A stretch of DNA of 64,000 nucleotides from JAJECS01 sp965243625 (GTDB taxonomy: Bacteria; Chloroflexota; UBA11872), in contig CBDEVI010000002.1 of NCBI GenBank assembly GCA_965243625.1, positions 1,674,001 to 1,738,000 of the forward strand, in the 5' to 3' direction. Position 1 is the first letter of the stretch. Each line of letters begins with the position of its first letter. The notes under the pieces were generated by a model. That model made no database searches. It saw nothing but the letters and a program-made list of their open reading frames with translations, and was not told the origin of the DNA. The position numbers and the translations under genes are program-made. Shown piece by piece: positions 1-11,366 of this stretch.

Positions 1-833
1 GAATCCAGTCCATGGCCGATCACGGCGTCCTGGCGTTCGCGCTCGAGCGCATGCCGCGCATCACCCGAGCGCAGAGCATGGACGTGCTCAGCTCGATGTC
101 CACCATCACGGGCTACCAGGCGGTCCTGCTGGCCGCGCGGACTTCGCCCCGCATGTTTCCCCTGCTGATGACCGCCGCCGGGACGCTGGCCGCGGCCCGC
201 GTGCTGGTCCTGGGGGCGGGTGTGGCCGGCTTGCAGGCCATCGCGACCGCCCGCCGCCTGGGCGCACTGGTTCAGGCCTACGACGTGCGCCCGGTCGTTC
301 GCGAGCAGGTCGAGAGCCTGGGCGCCACGTTCGTCTCATTCGGTGGCGAGCACAGCGGCGACACCGCCGGCGGCTACGCCATCGAGCAATCCGAGATCTT
401 CTATGCCCGCGAGCGGGAAATGCTGGCCGACGCGCTGCGCGACGTGGACGTCGCCATCACCACCGCGCTGGTGCTGGGACGGCGCGCCCCGACGCTCATC
501 ACGGCCGCTGCCGTGGCCGGCATGCGCCCGGGATCGGTCATCGTCGACCTGGCCGCGGAGCGCGGGGGCAACTGCGAGCTCAGCGAGCCGGGCGAAACCG
601 TGGTTCGCCACGGCGTATCGATTGCCGCGCCGCTCGACCTGGCGTCGAGCGCACCGGTGCACGCGAGCCAGATGTACGCCCGCAACGTGTCGACCTTTCT
701 GCGCCACATCGCGTCGCCGGACGGGCTTACGCTCGATTCGCAGGATGAGATCTTCCGCGAGACCCTGATGACTCCGACGGCGCTCGCCCCCAGGGAGTCT
801 CCCGCCGACGTGGCTTCTGTAGCGGGAGCGTAG
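1..833 (+). CDS. pntAA: NAD(P) transhydrogenase subunit alpha part 1, 5'-truncated
   Basis: Soluble NAD(H)-binding domain of the proton-translocating transhydrogenase, which exchanges hydride between NADH and NADP+ at the membrane. The reading frame is open to the left window edge, and the first ATG (12) lies inside the conserved domain, just before the typical MPRITRAQSMD stretch, so the N-terminal part is missing. A Rossmann motif VLVLGAGVAGLQA is followed by the acidic turn YDVRP expected for NAD. The TAG stop at 831-833 is followed immediately by the ATG of the next subunit, so the three pnt genes form one operon. The split-alpha arrangement is common outside the enterics. Confidence 0.93.
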   Translation, partial: IQSMADHGVLAFALERMPRITRAQSMDVLSSMSTITGYQAVLLAARTSPRMFPLLMTAAGTLAAARVLVLGAGVAGLQAIATARRLGALVQAYDVRPVVREQVESLGATFVSFGGEHSGDTAGGYAIEQSEIFYAREREMLADALRDVDVAITTALVLGRRAPTLITAAAVAGMRPGSVIVDLAAERGGNCELSEPGETVVRHGVSIAAPLDLASSAPVHASQMYARNVSTFLRHIASPDGLTLDSQDEIFRETLMTPTALAPRESPADVASVAGA

Positions 834-1118
834 ATGGAAGTCTTCATCCTCGCCCTCACGGTGTTTCTGCTCGCCGCGTTCATCGGGTTCGAAGTCATCA
901 CCAAGGTCCCGCCGACGCTCCACACGCCACTCATGTCCGGCGCCAACGCGATCTCGGGAATCTCCATCGTCGGAGCGATCATCGCCGCCGGCGCGCAACA
1001 GACGACGCTGGCCGCCGCCCTGGGCGTGGCGGCGCTCATCCTGGCCACCGTGAACGTGGTGGGCGGATTCCTGGTCACGCACCGCATGCTCTCGATGTTC
1101 CGGTCGCGGAAGCGGTAG
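834..1118 (+). CDS. pntAB: NAD(P) transhydrogenase subunit alpha part 2 (membrane)
   Basis: A 94-residue integral membrane protein with three hydrophobic segments, matching the size of the separate PntAB subunit that supplies part of the proton channel. It starts directly after the stop of the NAD-binding subunit (no spacer) and ends 3 nt before the GTG of pntB. The motif VPPTLHTPLMSGANAISGI is the hallmark of this subunit. Product and role are secure from family resemblance and context. Confidence 0.93.
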   Translation: MEVFILALTVFLLAAFIGFEVITKVPPTLHTPLMSGANAISGISIVGAIIAAGAQQTTLAAALGVAALILATVNVVGGFLVTHRMLSMFRSRKR

Positions 1119-1121
1119 CGC

Positions 1122-2510
<1,389 letters not shown>

Positions 2511-2516
2511 AGAAAC

Positions 2517-5500
2517 CTACCCCGGCGCGGCCGCCACGCCCCACAGGCGCGCGGTTCCGTCGAACGCGGCGCTGGCTGCCAGGTCGCCGGCCGCGCTGAG
2601 CTGAATGTTCACGATCGGGGCGCCGTGCCCCTCGTGGACGTGCAACGGCTCACCCGATGCCGTGTCCCACCAGCGCAGCGTGCCGCTGCGATGTCCGGAA
2701 ACCAACAGCGCGGCAACGGGGCTGAACGCCACGGCCAGCGTGCCGGATTCCGGGCTGTCCAGCCGCCGGATCGACGCGCCCTCCACGCCGTCCCACAGGA
2801 TGACCGCGCCATCATCGAGCGCTCCCGCAATCGGCCCGCCGTTCGCGTGGATCGCCACCGCCCGCACGGGCACGCCGTTGGACGGCAACTGGACCGGAGT
2901 CAGGCTGAGAAGATCCCAGAGATTGACCAGCCCGTCGATGTCGGAGGTGACCAGTCGATCCCCGGTGGGACCGAATTGCAGCGCATCCACCAGCGTCGTG
3001 TGCGCGGACAGCGAGGTCACCAGGCTCCATGTCGCGGTGTGCCACACCCGGACAACGCCATCGCTCCAGCCGGTGGCCAGCAGGCCGCCGTCAGGACTGA
3101 ACGCGGCGGCACCGATGGTCGCCTGCGGCAGCGCCTCCGGCGCAAAGCTGTCGTCCGCGGCGGCGCTGGAGGTGTCCCACATGCGAAGCGGGGGACCGTC
3201 CGCCGAGCCGCCGCTCACGAGCCGCGATCCGTCCGGACTGAACGCCAGCGCGTGCGCCAATCCGGTGTGGTAGCCGATGGACCCGGCGGCGAGCCCGCTC
3301 GGCAGCCCCACCAGCTCGATGGTTCCCACGGGATGCGATGCCGCCAATTGCCTGGCGTCGCTTCGCAACGCGACGCGGGTGGCGTCGCCAAAGGCGCCGA
3401 GTCGATGCCGCAGCCGTCCGTCAGGCAGGCTCCACAGCGCCACGGCCAGGTGCCTCACCGCACACGCCAGCGACGTGCCATCCTCGACGACCGCCAGCGA
3501 CCCCCGACTCACGGCGCCGGACCGGTCTTGCAGATCCAGCAGTGCCGCGCCCGTGACCGCGTCCCATACGAGGACTCGCTCCGTGCCGTCCGCGGCCGCA
3601 ATCCACCTTCCATCCGGGCCAAAGACCACGTCGTCCGCATCGAACCGGAGTCCGCTCAAGGTGGTTTGGCGCGTCTGGCTGGCCAGGTCCCAAATGCCCA
3701 CCGATCCGCCGGCCTCGGCGGCGGCCAATAGCGTGCCCGCCGCATTGAACGCCAGCGCGCGAATCGGCCGCGTGGCGTCGCCGAAGGCCGCCTCCACGGC
3801 GCCCTGCCGCACGTCCCACATCGCAATGGTTCCATCGTCGCCGCCGGCGGCCAGCAGCGGCCGCGTGGGATGGAACGCCACGGCACGCGCGGCCGCGGCC
3901 TCCGGCGCCAGTTGCCGATCGACGGCGCCATCACTTCCCTGCCACACGCCGACCGTCCCCGCGGCCCCCGTGGCCGCCACGGCGGCGCCGGAGTCGTCGA
4001 TTGCCAAATCGGTCACCTCGGAGTCGAGCCGAGACGACCACCGACGCATGCCGGTGGAGGCGTCCCAGGCGCTGAGCGTGCCGTCGGAGTGGCCGCTGAT
4101 CAGGGCTCCATCGCGGGCGGCCAGCGCCGTGACTGCGGAACCTGGGGCATCGTCAGTTCCGGTCGACCAGCGCCGAACTTCTCGGCCCAATTCGCCGTCA
4201 AACACGCTGATCAGGCCAATGCTGGAGCCAACGGCAATCTCCCCGTCCAGTAACGCCGCCACCGCCTGCGCCTTCCCCAAGCCGACGCGATGGAGCTGGG
4301 CCAGGCGGGCCAGGTTGTCCGCGCGTATCGGTTCGAGGACGTCGGGAAGCGCCTGACTTTCACGATCGAGCGGAAACCGCCCACCGGCATCCGCCACCGT
4401 CACCCCGGCCGGAACAGGAGTAGGCGTCGCCGCCGTTGGCTCCGGCGTCGCTTGTGGGGTAGCCGTGGGCGGGACGGTCGGCGTCGCGGGCGGCTCCGCG
4501 GGACTCTGGGGAACGACCTCCCGGATGATTGTTCGCTCGACCGGAACCTCACGCACCACGTCGCGCGTCACGACGCGATCCACCGTGACCACCTTGACCA
4601 CTTCCTGCGGCAGCAGGCGCTCCACCTGCACCACCGGCTGCCGCCGACCCGCCAGCACGCCTATGGCCGCGGCCCCGGCGGCGACGGCGGCCCCACCCAG
4701 AGCCGTTGCGGAGACCGCCAGAAGCAGCTGCCGGCGCGAAACCGCGCCTCCGGACGCCTCGCGTCCCCGGCGCGGTCCGGCCCGAAACCGGTCGCTTGCG
4801 GGGGCGGGGACCGCCCCGCCAAGCGCGCGCTCCGTGGCCTTGATGTCCTCAATCCGCGCCCGCACCTCGTCGGCCGACGGAGGCCGGTCGTCGGGATCCT
4901 TGGCCAGCAGGTGGAGCATCAGCTGCTCGACAACCGGCGGTACGTCATCGCGATGCGACGCCAGCGGCGGCACGGACGCCCGCCGGTGCAGATCGAGCAC
5001 CGCCAGCGGCGTGTCGGCCCGGAACGGCGGCACGCCGGCCAGCAACTCGAACAACACCGTGCCCAGCGAGTAGAGGTCGGCCTGAGCAGTCGCGCGGCGC
5101 CCGGCCGCCCGCTCGGGCGCGATGTAGGCCGTCGCGCCCGACGGGTCGAGCTCATGCTGCGGGGCCGTGCCGGCGTCGAGGATCTTCACCCGGCCGTGCT
5201 GGAGCTTGACGTTCTCGGGCGTGAGATTGCGATGGCAAAGTGGCAGCGCATGCATCGCCGCCAGGCCGGCCGCAATCGACGCCGTGATGTCGAGCGCTTC
5301 CGTCACACCGACCGGGCCGCGAGCTTCCAGGTATTGCCGCAGCGTCAGACCGCCGGCCAACTCCATAACGACGCACCAGCGACCATCGACTTCTTCGGCC
5401 CGGTGGACCTGCGCCACGCAGGGATGCTCGATGCGCCGGGCAAGTTTGACCTCGCGCTCGAGCTGCGCCATCAGTTCCCGACGCTGCGCGAGATGTTCGT

Positions 5501-5627
5501 GAACGACGAGCACCGCCACGTCGCCACTGCCATCGGAACGGGCGGCGCGGAACACGGTGCCGCGTGGACCGGCGCCAATGCTCACGCCGCGCTCGAGGCC
5601 CTCGAGCGGCGGCCAGGCGTCAATCAC
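2517..5627 (-). CDS. Membrane-anchored pseudokinase with WD40 repeats
   Basis: 1036 residues. Residues about 13-262 have a Ser/Thr protein-kinase fold: glycine loop GAGPRGTVF, HRN-LTPEN catalytic loop (132-139), DAG (151-153) in place of DFG, and an intact APE (170-172). The VAIK lysine is replaced by Leu40 (VAVLVV) and the HRD aspartate by Asn134, so classical phosphotransfer is unlikely. Next come a hydrophobic segment at about 300-326, a VVTVDRVVTRDVV-like Val-rich stretch, and a Pro/Thr-rich linker (about 375-410). About 14 WD40 repeats follow, enough for two seven-bladed propellers; the linker and propellers are probably outside the membrane. The family usually signals through kinase activity; here a binding or scaffolding role is inferred. 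The gene stands alone on its strand, 84 nt downstream of the ABC permease. Confidence 0.82.
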   Translation of the reverse strand: MIDAWPPLEGLERGVSIGAGPRGTVFRAARSDGSGDVAVLVVHEHLAQRRELMAQLEREVKLARRIEHPCVAQVHRAEEVDGRWCVVMELAGGLTLRQYLEARGPVGVTEALDITASIAAGLAAMHALPLCHRNLTPENVKLQHGRVKILDAGTAPQHELDPSGATAYIAPERAAGRRATAQADLYSLGTVLFELLAGVPPFRADTPLAVLDLHRRASVPPLASHRDDVPPVVEQLMLHLLAKDPDDRPPSADEVRARIEDIKATERALGGAVPAPASDRFRAGPRRGREASGGAVSRRQLLLAVSATALGGAAVAAGAAAIGVLAGRRQPVVQVERLLPQEVVKVVTVDRVVTRDVVREVPVERTIIREVVPQSPAEPPATPTVPPTATPQATPEPTAATPTPVPAGVTVADAGGRFPLDRESQALPDVLEPIRADNLARLAQLHRVGLGKAQAVAALLDGEIAVGSSIGLISVFDGELGREVRRWSTGTDDAPGSAVTALAARDGALISGHSDGTLSAWDASTGMRRWSSRLDSEVTDLAIDDSGAAVAATGAAGTVGVWQGSDGAVDRQLAPEAAAARAVAFHPTRPLLAAGGDDGTIAMWDVRQGAVEAAFGDATRPIRALAFNAAGTLLAAAEAGGSVGIWDLASQTRQTTLSGLRFDADDVVFGPDGRWIAAADGTERVLVWDAVTGAALLDLQDRSGAVSRGSLAVVEDGTSLACAVRHLAVALWSLPDGRLRHRLGAFGDATRVALRSDARQLAASHPVGTIELVGLPSGLAAGSIGYHTGLAHALAFSPDGSRLVSGGSADGPPLRMWDTSSAAADDSFAPEALPQATIGAAAFSPDGGLLATGWSDGVVRVWHTATWSLVTSLSAHTTLVDALQFGPTGDRLVTSDIDGLVNLWDLLSLTPVQLPSNGVPVRAVAIHANGGPIAGALDDGAVILWDGVEGASIRRLDSPESGTLAVAFSPVAALLVSGHRSGTLRWWDTASGEPLHVHEGHGAPIVNIQLSAAGDLAASAAFDGTARLWGVAAAPG

Positions 5628-5711
5628 GCCGGTGCCAGGCGCGTTTGCATTGCGGCGTCACAAGTTCCGATTGTAAAGGCGGCTTCACCAACCGCCACGA
5701 AATCGCGCGCG

Positions 5712-6503
5712 CTAGGAGAGTCGTCGGTACTGCGTGATGGCCACGGTCGAGAACAGCACCACCAGGCCGACGGTCCAGGCGGCGGCCTGCCACAGCGACG
5801 GCAAGATCTCGCCGCCCTGCGACAACCCGCGCAACAGGTCCACCGTCACCGTGATCGGGTTGACGCTCGCGAAGGCTTCCAACCACCCGGGCATCGTGTG
5901 CACCGGCACGAACATCGAGCTCATGAAGGTGAGCGGAAAGATCCAGATGAACCCCGCCACCTGCGCCGTCTCGGCTTCGCGCACGGACACGCCGATCGCC
6001 GCCGAGATCCATGAAAAGGCCTGCCCGAAGATCACGAGGATGATTGGAACGGCGATGATCGCCGCCGCGTTCGCATTGAAGCGAAAGCCGATCGCATAGC
6101 CCACGCCGATCATCAGCAGCACCACGAAGACGTTGCGCACGGTATCGGCGAGGATGCGCCCGGCCATCACCGCGGACCGCGCCATCGGCAGCGACCGATA
6201 GCGATCGACCATTCCGGAGGAGAGGTCCTCGGCCAGGCCAACCCCCGTCTGCACCGCGCCGAACACTACCGTCTGCACCAGGATTCCCGGCAGCAGGAAG
6301 TCGATGTAGTTGACCGACCCGACGTCAATGGCCCCGCCGAAGACGTAGGTAAACAGCAGCACGAACATGACGGGGTTGATGGTGGAAAACACCAGCAGCT
6401 CGGGCGACCGCACATAGCGAATGAGATTGCGTCGGGCCATGGCCAGCGTGTCGGCCAGGGCCCATCGCGCCTCGATGCGCAGCGCCGTCAGGGTGTCATG
6501 CAC
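5712..6503 (-). CDS. ABC-2 type exporter permease
   Basis: 263 residues with six hydrophobic segments and the ABC-2 membrane domain of daunorubicin-resistance (DrrB/NodJ-like) exporters. The GTG at 6503 precedes His-Asp-Thr; an in-frame ATG nearby is absent. It lies 20 nt downstream of an ATP-binding gene on the same strand, so the two make a complete two-component exporter. The substrate cannot be read from sequence: drug, lipid or polysaccharide precursors are all possible. Confidence 0.88.
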   Translation of the reverse strand: MHDTLTALRIEARWALADTLAMARRNLIRYVRSPELLVFSTINPVMFVLLFTYVFGGAIDVGSVNYIDFLLPGILVQTVVFGAVQTGVGLAEDLSSGMVDRYRSLPMARSAVMAGRILADTVRNVFVVLLMIGVGYAIGFRFNANAAAIIAVPIILVIFGQAFSWISAAIGVSVREAETAQVAGFIWIFPLTFMSSMFVPVHTMPGWLEAFASVNPITVTVDLLRGLSQGGEILPSLWQAAAWTVGLVVLFSTVAITQYRRLS

Positions 6504-6523
6504 GGCGCCGTAATCCTTTCGCG

Positions 6524-7528
<1,005 letters not shown>

Positions 7529-7643
7529 GGTCCACCCTCCTGGATTGGGGCGCCCACGTCGTCACATGCCGCGCGGGCGCGTTCCCCATCTAGGTATAGC
7601 CGGGCAGGCGCCCGACGCCAAGCGCTCTTTTGCGCCGCGGCGC

Positions 7644-9440
7644 CTACCCGTCCGTGACGCGGAAGTTGACCTGGTGCCAGCCCTCGGCGCCGTTCGGCGC
7701 CGGACTCTTGGGCCCCTTGGCCTGCAACTCGCCGTCGGAGTCGGTCGCGCGCACCCGGACGAAGTGCGAGCCCGGCGTGAACTCGAATTCGCTCACCCAC
7801 TGCACCCAGGTGTGCTTGCTGATCGGCGAGGAGAGCGTCGCTTCCTTCCACTCACCGTCGCCGTCGAGCTGCACCTCGACCTTGCTGATGCCGCGGTTCT
7901 GCGCCCACGCCACGCCAGCAACCGCCTGCAAGCCCGGCGCGGTGTCGAACGAGAACGGCTTCGGCACGTCGATGCGGGATTGCGTCTTGATGGGGCCTTC
8001 CTTCGACCAGCCCCGCGGGATCCAGTAGCCGTCGAACCCTTCCCAGGTGGTGAGCTCGATCTCCTGCAACCACTTCGTCGCGGAGACGTAACCGTAGAGG
8101 CCCGAGACGACCAGGCGCGCCGGGAAACCGTGCTTGAACGGCAGCGGCTCGCCGTTCATGCCCACGGCGAGCAGAACCGGGCGTCCGTCGAACGCCACCT
8201 CCCGCGGAAAGCCGGCCGAAAAGCCGTCCACCGACCGACCGACGATCTGGGTGGCCTCATCCTGGATGCCGGCGCGATTGAGCACGTCGGCCAGCGGTAT
8301 GCCCTGCCACTTGGCGTTGCCGATCAGACGGCCGCCAACCTCGTTGGACACACAGCAGAGCGTGACGTAGTCCTCATCCGTGGCCAGATCGAGCAGCTCG
8401 CGGTAGGTGAGGGAGTAGGGGCTGTCCACCAGGCCGGTGATCTTGAGCTCCCAGTTTTCGACGTCGACGCGCGGAATCGAGAACGCGGTGTCGATGCGAT
8501 AGAAATCTCGGTTTGGCGTGACGAGCGATGAGATGCCGCGCACGTCCAGCATCGTCTCCGACGGCAGCGATCCGGTGGCCGCCTCAACCTCAATTGGGGT
8601 GGGCGTGTCGGTCGCGGCGACGGTCGCTTCGGGTGACGGCGCCTCGGTCGCGGCCGGCGTGGCCACGGGAGCCGGAGTCGTCAGCGGAGCCTGAGTGCCG
8701 GACGGCGCGGCCGTGGCCACCGGCGCCGGGGTCGGCGCGGGCGTCTCGGCGGCGGCAGCCGCCGGTGACGGAGCGGCCGCGGCCGCTCGGCTGCGCGCGG
8801 GCGGCAGCACGATGTCGTCACGGCTGGCCACGGCGACCTTGTGGCCTTCAATCAGGTTGCGTCCGAGAACCCCGGTAACCACCGCGGCCAACGCCACCAT
8901 GGCGCCGCTGCCGAGGAAGACCCGGCGCTGGCGCTGGAACTGAAAGTCCGCCGCCTGGTCGCCGGCCGTTGCCGCAACCGGGTTGGCGCGGGTGAACCAC
9001 AGGAGCGCCACGATGGCCAACCCCGCCGAGACTGCCGCCATGGCCACGCCGTGCGCCGGCGTCGACTGTGCGTCAAACCCATTCGCGAAGCCGGCGAGCA
9101 ATCCAAATGCCGCGAAGCCCCCCACGGCGATCGGCCGGGACCGGAGGGCGACGACGCCAAGAATGAATCCAAAGATCCCACTGAGCACGACCAGGAAGAT
9201 GACCAACGCCAGCTTGTCGCTGGTGCCGAACACGCTGATGGCGAACTCCTCCATCGCGCGCGGGCTCAGGTCGACGATCCGTCCGCTCATCGAAACGAGC
9301 AGCGACGGCAAGCCGCCAAAGATCCCGGCGTAGAGCTCGCTCACGCCCACGGCCAGCAACGCGGCCAGCAGCCCCGCCAGGCCGCCGCGGCCCCAGTAGC
9401 TCAACATGCGGGAGAACCTCCCGCCGCTCTCGTCAGCCAT
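7644..9440 (-). CDS. Membrane-anchored sulfite-oxidase-family molybdopterin oxidoreductase
   Basis: 598 residues. The N-terminal third (about 1-215) holds five to six hydrophobic segments, followed by a long Ala/Pro/Thr linker (about 215-295). The C-terminal half is a sulfite-oxidase-type Moco domain with YVTLCCVSNEVGG, which carries the Mo-ligand cysteine, and a dimerisation-like end (DGDGEWKEATL). The layout suggests the catalytic domain is displayed outside the cytoplasmic membrane and takes electrons to or from the respiratory chain. ATG 9440 follows an AGGAGA element. The substrate is unknown. MoaA at 26-27 kb is consistent with Moco synthesis in this organism. Confidence 0.88.
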   Translation of the reverse strand: MADESGGRFSRMLSYWGRGGLAGLLAALLAVGVSELYAGIFGGLPSLLVSMSGRIVDLSPRAMEEFAISVFGTSDKLALVIFLVVLSGIFGFILGVVALRSRPIAVGGFAAFGLLAGFANGFDAQSTPAHGVAMAAVSAGLAIVALLWFTRANPVAATAGDQAADFQFQRQRRVFLGSGAMVALAAVVTGVLGRNLIEGHKVAVASRDDIVLPPARSRAAAAAPSPAAAAAETPAPTPAPVATAAPSGTQAPLTTPAPVATPAATEAPSPEATVAATDTPTPIEVEAATGSLPSETMLDVRGISSLVTPNRDFYRIDTAFSIPRVDVENWELKITGLVDSPYSLTYRELLDLATDEDYVTLCCVSNEVGGRLIGNAKWQGIPLADVLNRAGIQDEATQIVGRSVDGFSAGFPREVAFDGRPVLLAVGMNGEPLPFKHGFPARLVVSGLYGYVSATKWLQEIELTTWEGFDGYWIPRGWSKEGPIKTQSRIDVPKPFSFDTAPGLQAVAGVAWAQNRGISKVEVQLDGDGEWKEATLSSPISKHTWVQWVSEFEFTPGSHFVRVRATDSDGELQAKGPKSPAPNGAEGWHQVNFRVTDG

Positions 9441-9660
9441 CCCTATCTCCTATGCAACAAGCTCTCTCGACCATTGATACGTGAACGGAGCCGGGACGGT
9501 TGCCAAATCTGCGAAAGACGTGCGCTGTCCCGGAAGAAGTGACCATCGGCGTCATCCTCGCCCTGCGGCCGCACCAGCGCGGCCATGTCCCATTCTATGG
9601 CGCGCAAGGGCGGTCTCAGCGAGCGCCGGTGCAATTCCTCACCGGATCGGGGCGTGCGCG

Positions 9661-9689
9661 TTGACACCGGCAGGCGCGTTTGGCACGGT
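9661..9689 (+). promoter_or_regulatory. Candidate sigma-70 promoter of the DUF1761 gene
   Basis: A perfect -35 TTGACA (9661-9666) lies 17 nt before a poor -10 hexamer CACGGT (9684-9689). The inferred start of transcription is about 30 nt before the GTG at 9725. The 284-nt divergent space 9441-9724 otherwise shows no gene. The weak -10 keeps this tentative. Confidence 0.3.
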
Positions 9690-9724
9690 CGCAGCCCGCG
9701 GCCAGAGAAAGATCGGGGACTCCT

Positions 9725-10138
9725 GTGTGGACGGCTGAGATCAACTACGCGGCAATGATCGTGGCGGCCCTTGTGCCGATCGCGGTCGGCTTCAACTGGT
9801 ATTCCCTGCGGGTGTTCGGCAAGGCGTGGATGCGCCTGATCGGCAAGACCCAGGAGCAGATCGAGGCCGAGGGGAACATGGTGCGGGCGCTGGTCGTGAG
9901 CAACATCGGCGCCCTGGTGACGTCATATCTGCTCGCCCAGATCGTGGCCTTTACCGGCGCGGAAGGGTTCGGCGAGGGCTTCGTGATCGGCATCTGGGGC
10001 GCGATTGGCCTGGTGGCCACCGCCTTCGCGTCGTCGTACGTCTACGAAAACCGGCCCCGGAATCTCTACCTGATCAACGTGGGCTACCACGTGGTGACAC
10101 TGCCGATCATGGCCGGCATCCTGAGCGTGTGGAGCTAG
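9725..10138 (+). CDS. DUF1761-family membrane protein
   Basis: 137 residues with four hydrophobic segments covering nearly the whole length, the pattern of the DUF1761 family, whose function is not known. GTG 9725 was chosen because GGGGA lies about 7 nt upstream and the first helix starts directly after it; an in-frame ATG at 9680 would add 15 unlikely residues. It is divergent from the molybdo-oxidoreductase and followed by two palindromic repeats. No operon partner is visible. Confidence 0.75.
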   Translation: MWTAEINYAAMIVAALVPIAVGFNWYSLRVFGKAWMRLIGKTQEQIEAEGNMVRALVVSNIGALVTSYLLAQIVAFTGAEGFGEGFVIGIWGAIGLVATAFASSYVYENRPRNLYLINVGYHVVTLPIMAGILSVWS

Positions 10139-10189
10139 GCGCAGGACGGCGCCCTCGGCCTCTCCGATTTGCGGACAATTGCTCGGACT

Positions 10190-10350
10190 TGTAGGGGCGT
10201 CCCTTGTGGGCGCCCGCCAGCCGGCGAGCAGAGCGGCCACGAGGCCTGCCCCTACAGTGGTCGACGGCCTCGGCCATGGATTTGTAGGGGCGTCCCTTGT
10301 GGGCGCCCATTCGGCCGGCGAACCGGGCAGCCACAAGGGCTGCCCCTACA
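10190..10350. repeat. Two copies of a palindromic CGCCCCTAC-type repeat
   Basis: The gap 10139-10469 has no gene. It holds two near-identical elements, 10190-10256 and 10283-10350. Each begins TGTAGGGGCGTCCCTTGTGG and ends GCCTGCCCCTACA or GCTGCCCCTACA, so each is an imperfect inverted repeat of about 67 nt. They follow the DUF1761 stop and may fold into strong RNA hairpins. Related ends recur at several other intergenic sites in the window. Confidence 0.85.
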
Positions 10351-10469
10351 GCGACTAAGGGCTATGCAGTGACCCCATCAGGACAGCAAGAATCGGCAGG
10401 ATGCTGCCAGCCACCGATGCCAGTGGTTCCCGATCCAGACCAAACAGCTCCGCAATGGCCGGCGCTTGC

Positions 10470-11366
10470 GTGAGCACCGGCCGCGACGCCGCGCGCGTCC
10501 TGATCACCGGTGGCGGTGGGCAACTGGCGAGCTATCTGGCTCAGCAGCTCCCGCCCGACTCGACGGTCGCGCTGCCACGCGCCGAGCTCGACGTCACCGA
10601 CGCCGCTGCGGTTGAACGTGCATTCGCGGAGCACGCGCCGGCGGTCGTCATCAACACCGCCGCGTTCAACCATGTGGATATGGCCGAGACGGAGTTCGCG
10701 CGCGCATTTGCCGTCAACGCCCAAGGCCCATTGAACCTGGCTCGGGCCTGCTCGGCGGCCGGCGCGACGCTGGCCCACGTGAGCACCGACTACGTCTTCG
10801 GCGGCCAGTCGGCCCGCGAACCGCTGTCCGAGGACACCCTGCCGGCGCCACTGAGCGTCTACGGCGCGTCCAAGCTGGCCGGCGAGCACCTGGTTCGCGG
10901 GACAGGCATCCCGCACCTGATTGTGCGCACCTGTGGGCTCTACGGCTCGCGCGGCTCGGCGGTCAAGGGCGGCAACTTCGTCCGCACGATGCTGCGGCTG
11001 GCGCGGGAAGGCCGCGATCTCCGCGTCGTCAACGACCAGCACTGCAACCCGTCATACGCACGGGACGTGGCCGAGGGGATCGTCGATCTGATCCGCGCCG
11101 ACGCCCGCGGCACTTTCCACGTGGTCAACGACGGCGCCGGCACCTGGTTCGAGTTCGCCCGGGAGATCTTCGCCGCTGCCGGGCTCGAACCTTCGCTCAC
11201 CCCAGTCACGACGGCCGAATACCCCACGCCGGCCAGGCGTCCGCCGTACTCCGTCCTGGCCACTGACCGAATGATCGCCGTTCGCGGGCGTCCGCTGCGG
11301 GACTGGCGCGCCGCCGTCCACGCCTACCTGGCTGAGTTGGGAGAACTGGCCGGCGCCAACGGTTAG
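10470..11366 (+). CDS. rfbD: dTDP-4-dehydrorhamnose reductase family protein
   Basis: About 298 residues of the extended SDR/RmlD family, which uses NAD(P)H to reduce 4-keto sugar nucleotides. N-terminal TGGGGQLASYL is the cofactor loop; the LAHVSTDYVF segment and YGASK supply the catalytic Ser/Thr, Tyr and Lys. No other rhamnose genes are nearby, so the exact sugar is uncertain. GTG 10470 places the Rossmann strand about ten residues from the start; ATGs at 10455 and 10401 are alternatives, none with a clear ribosome site. Its TAG overlaps the TAA of the convergent lpd gene (11363-11366). Confidence 0.85.
   Translation: MSTGRDAARVLITGGGGQLASYLAQQLPPDSTVALPRAELDVTDAAAVERAFAEHAPAVVINTAAFNHVDMAETEFARAFAVNAQGPLNLARACSAAGATLAHVSTDYVFGGQSAREPLSEDTLPAPLSVYGASKLAGEHLVRGTGIPHLIVRTCGLYGSRGSAVKGGNFVRTMLRLAREGRDLRVVNDQHCNPSYARDVAEGIVDLIRADARGTFHVVNDGAGTWFEFAREIFAAAGLEPSLTPVTTAEYPTPARRPPYSVLATDRMIAVRGRPLRDWRAAVHAYLAELGELAGANG

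Noticed and set aside
4290..6014. 574-residue plus-strand frame opposite the pseudokinase
   Set aside because: Antisense shadow, low-complexity Arg-rich; the minus gene has clear domains.
10190..10350. CRISPR array
   Set aside because: Only two copies, imperfect palindromes of about 67 nt, no regular spacers, no cas genes.
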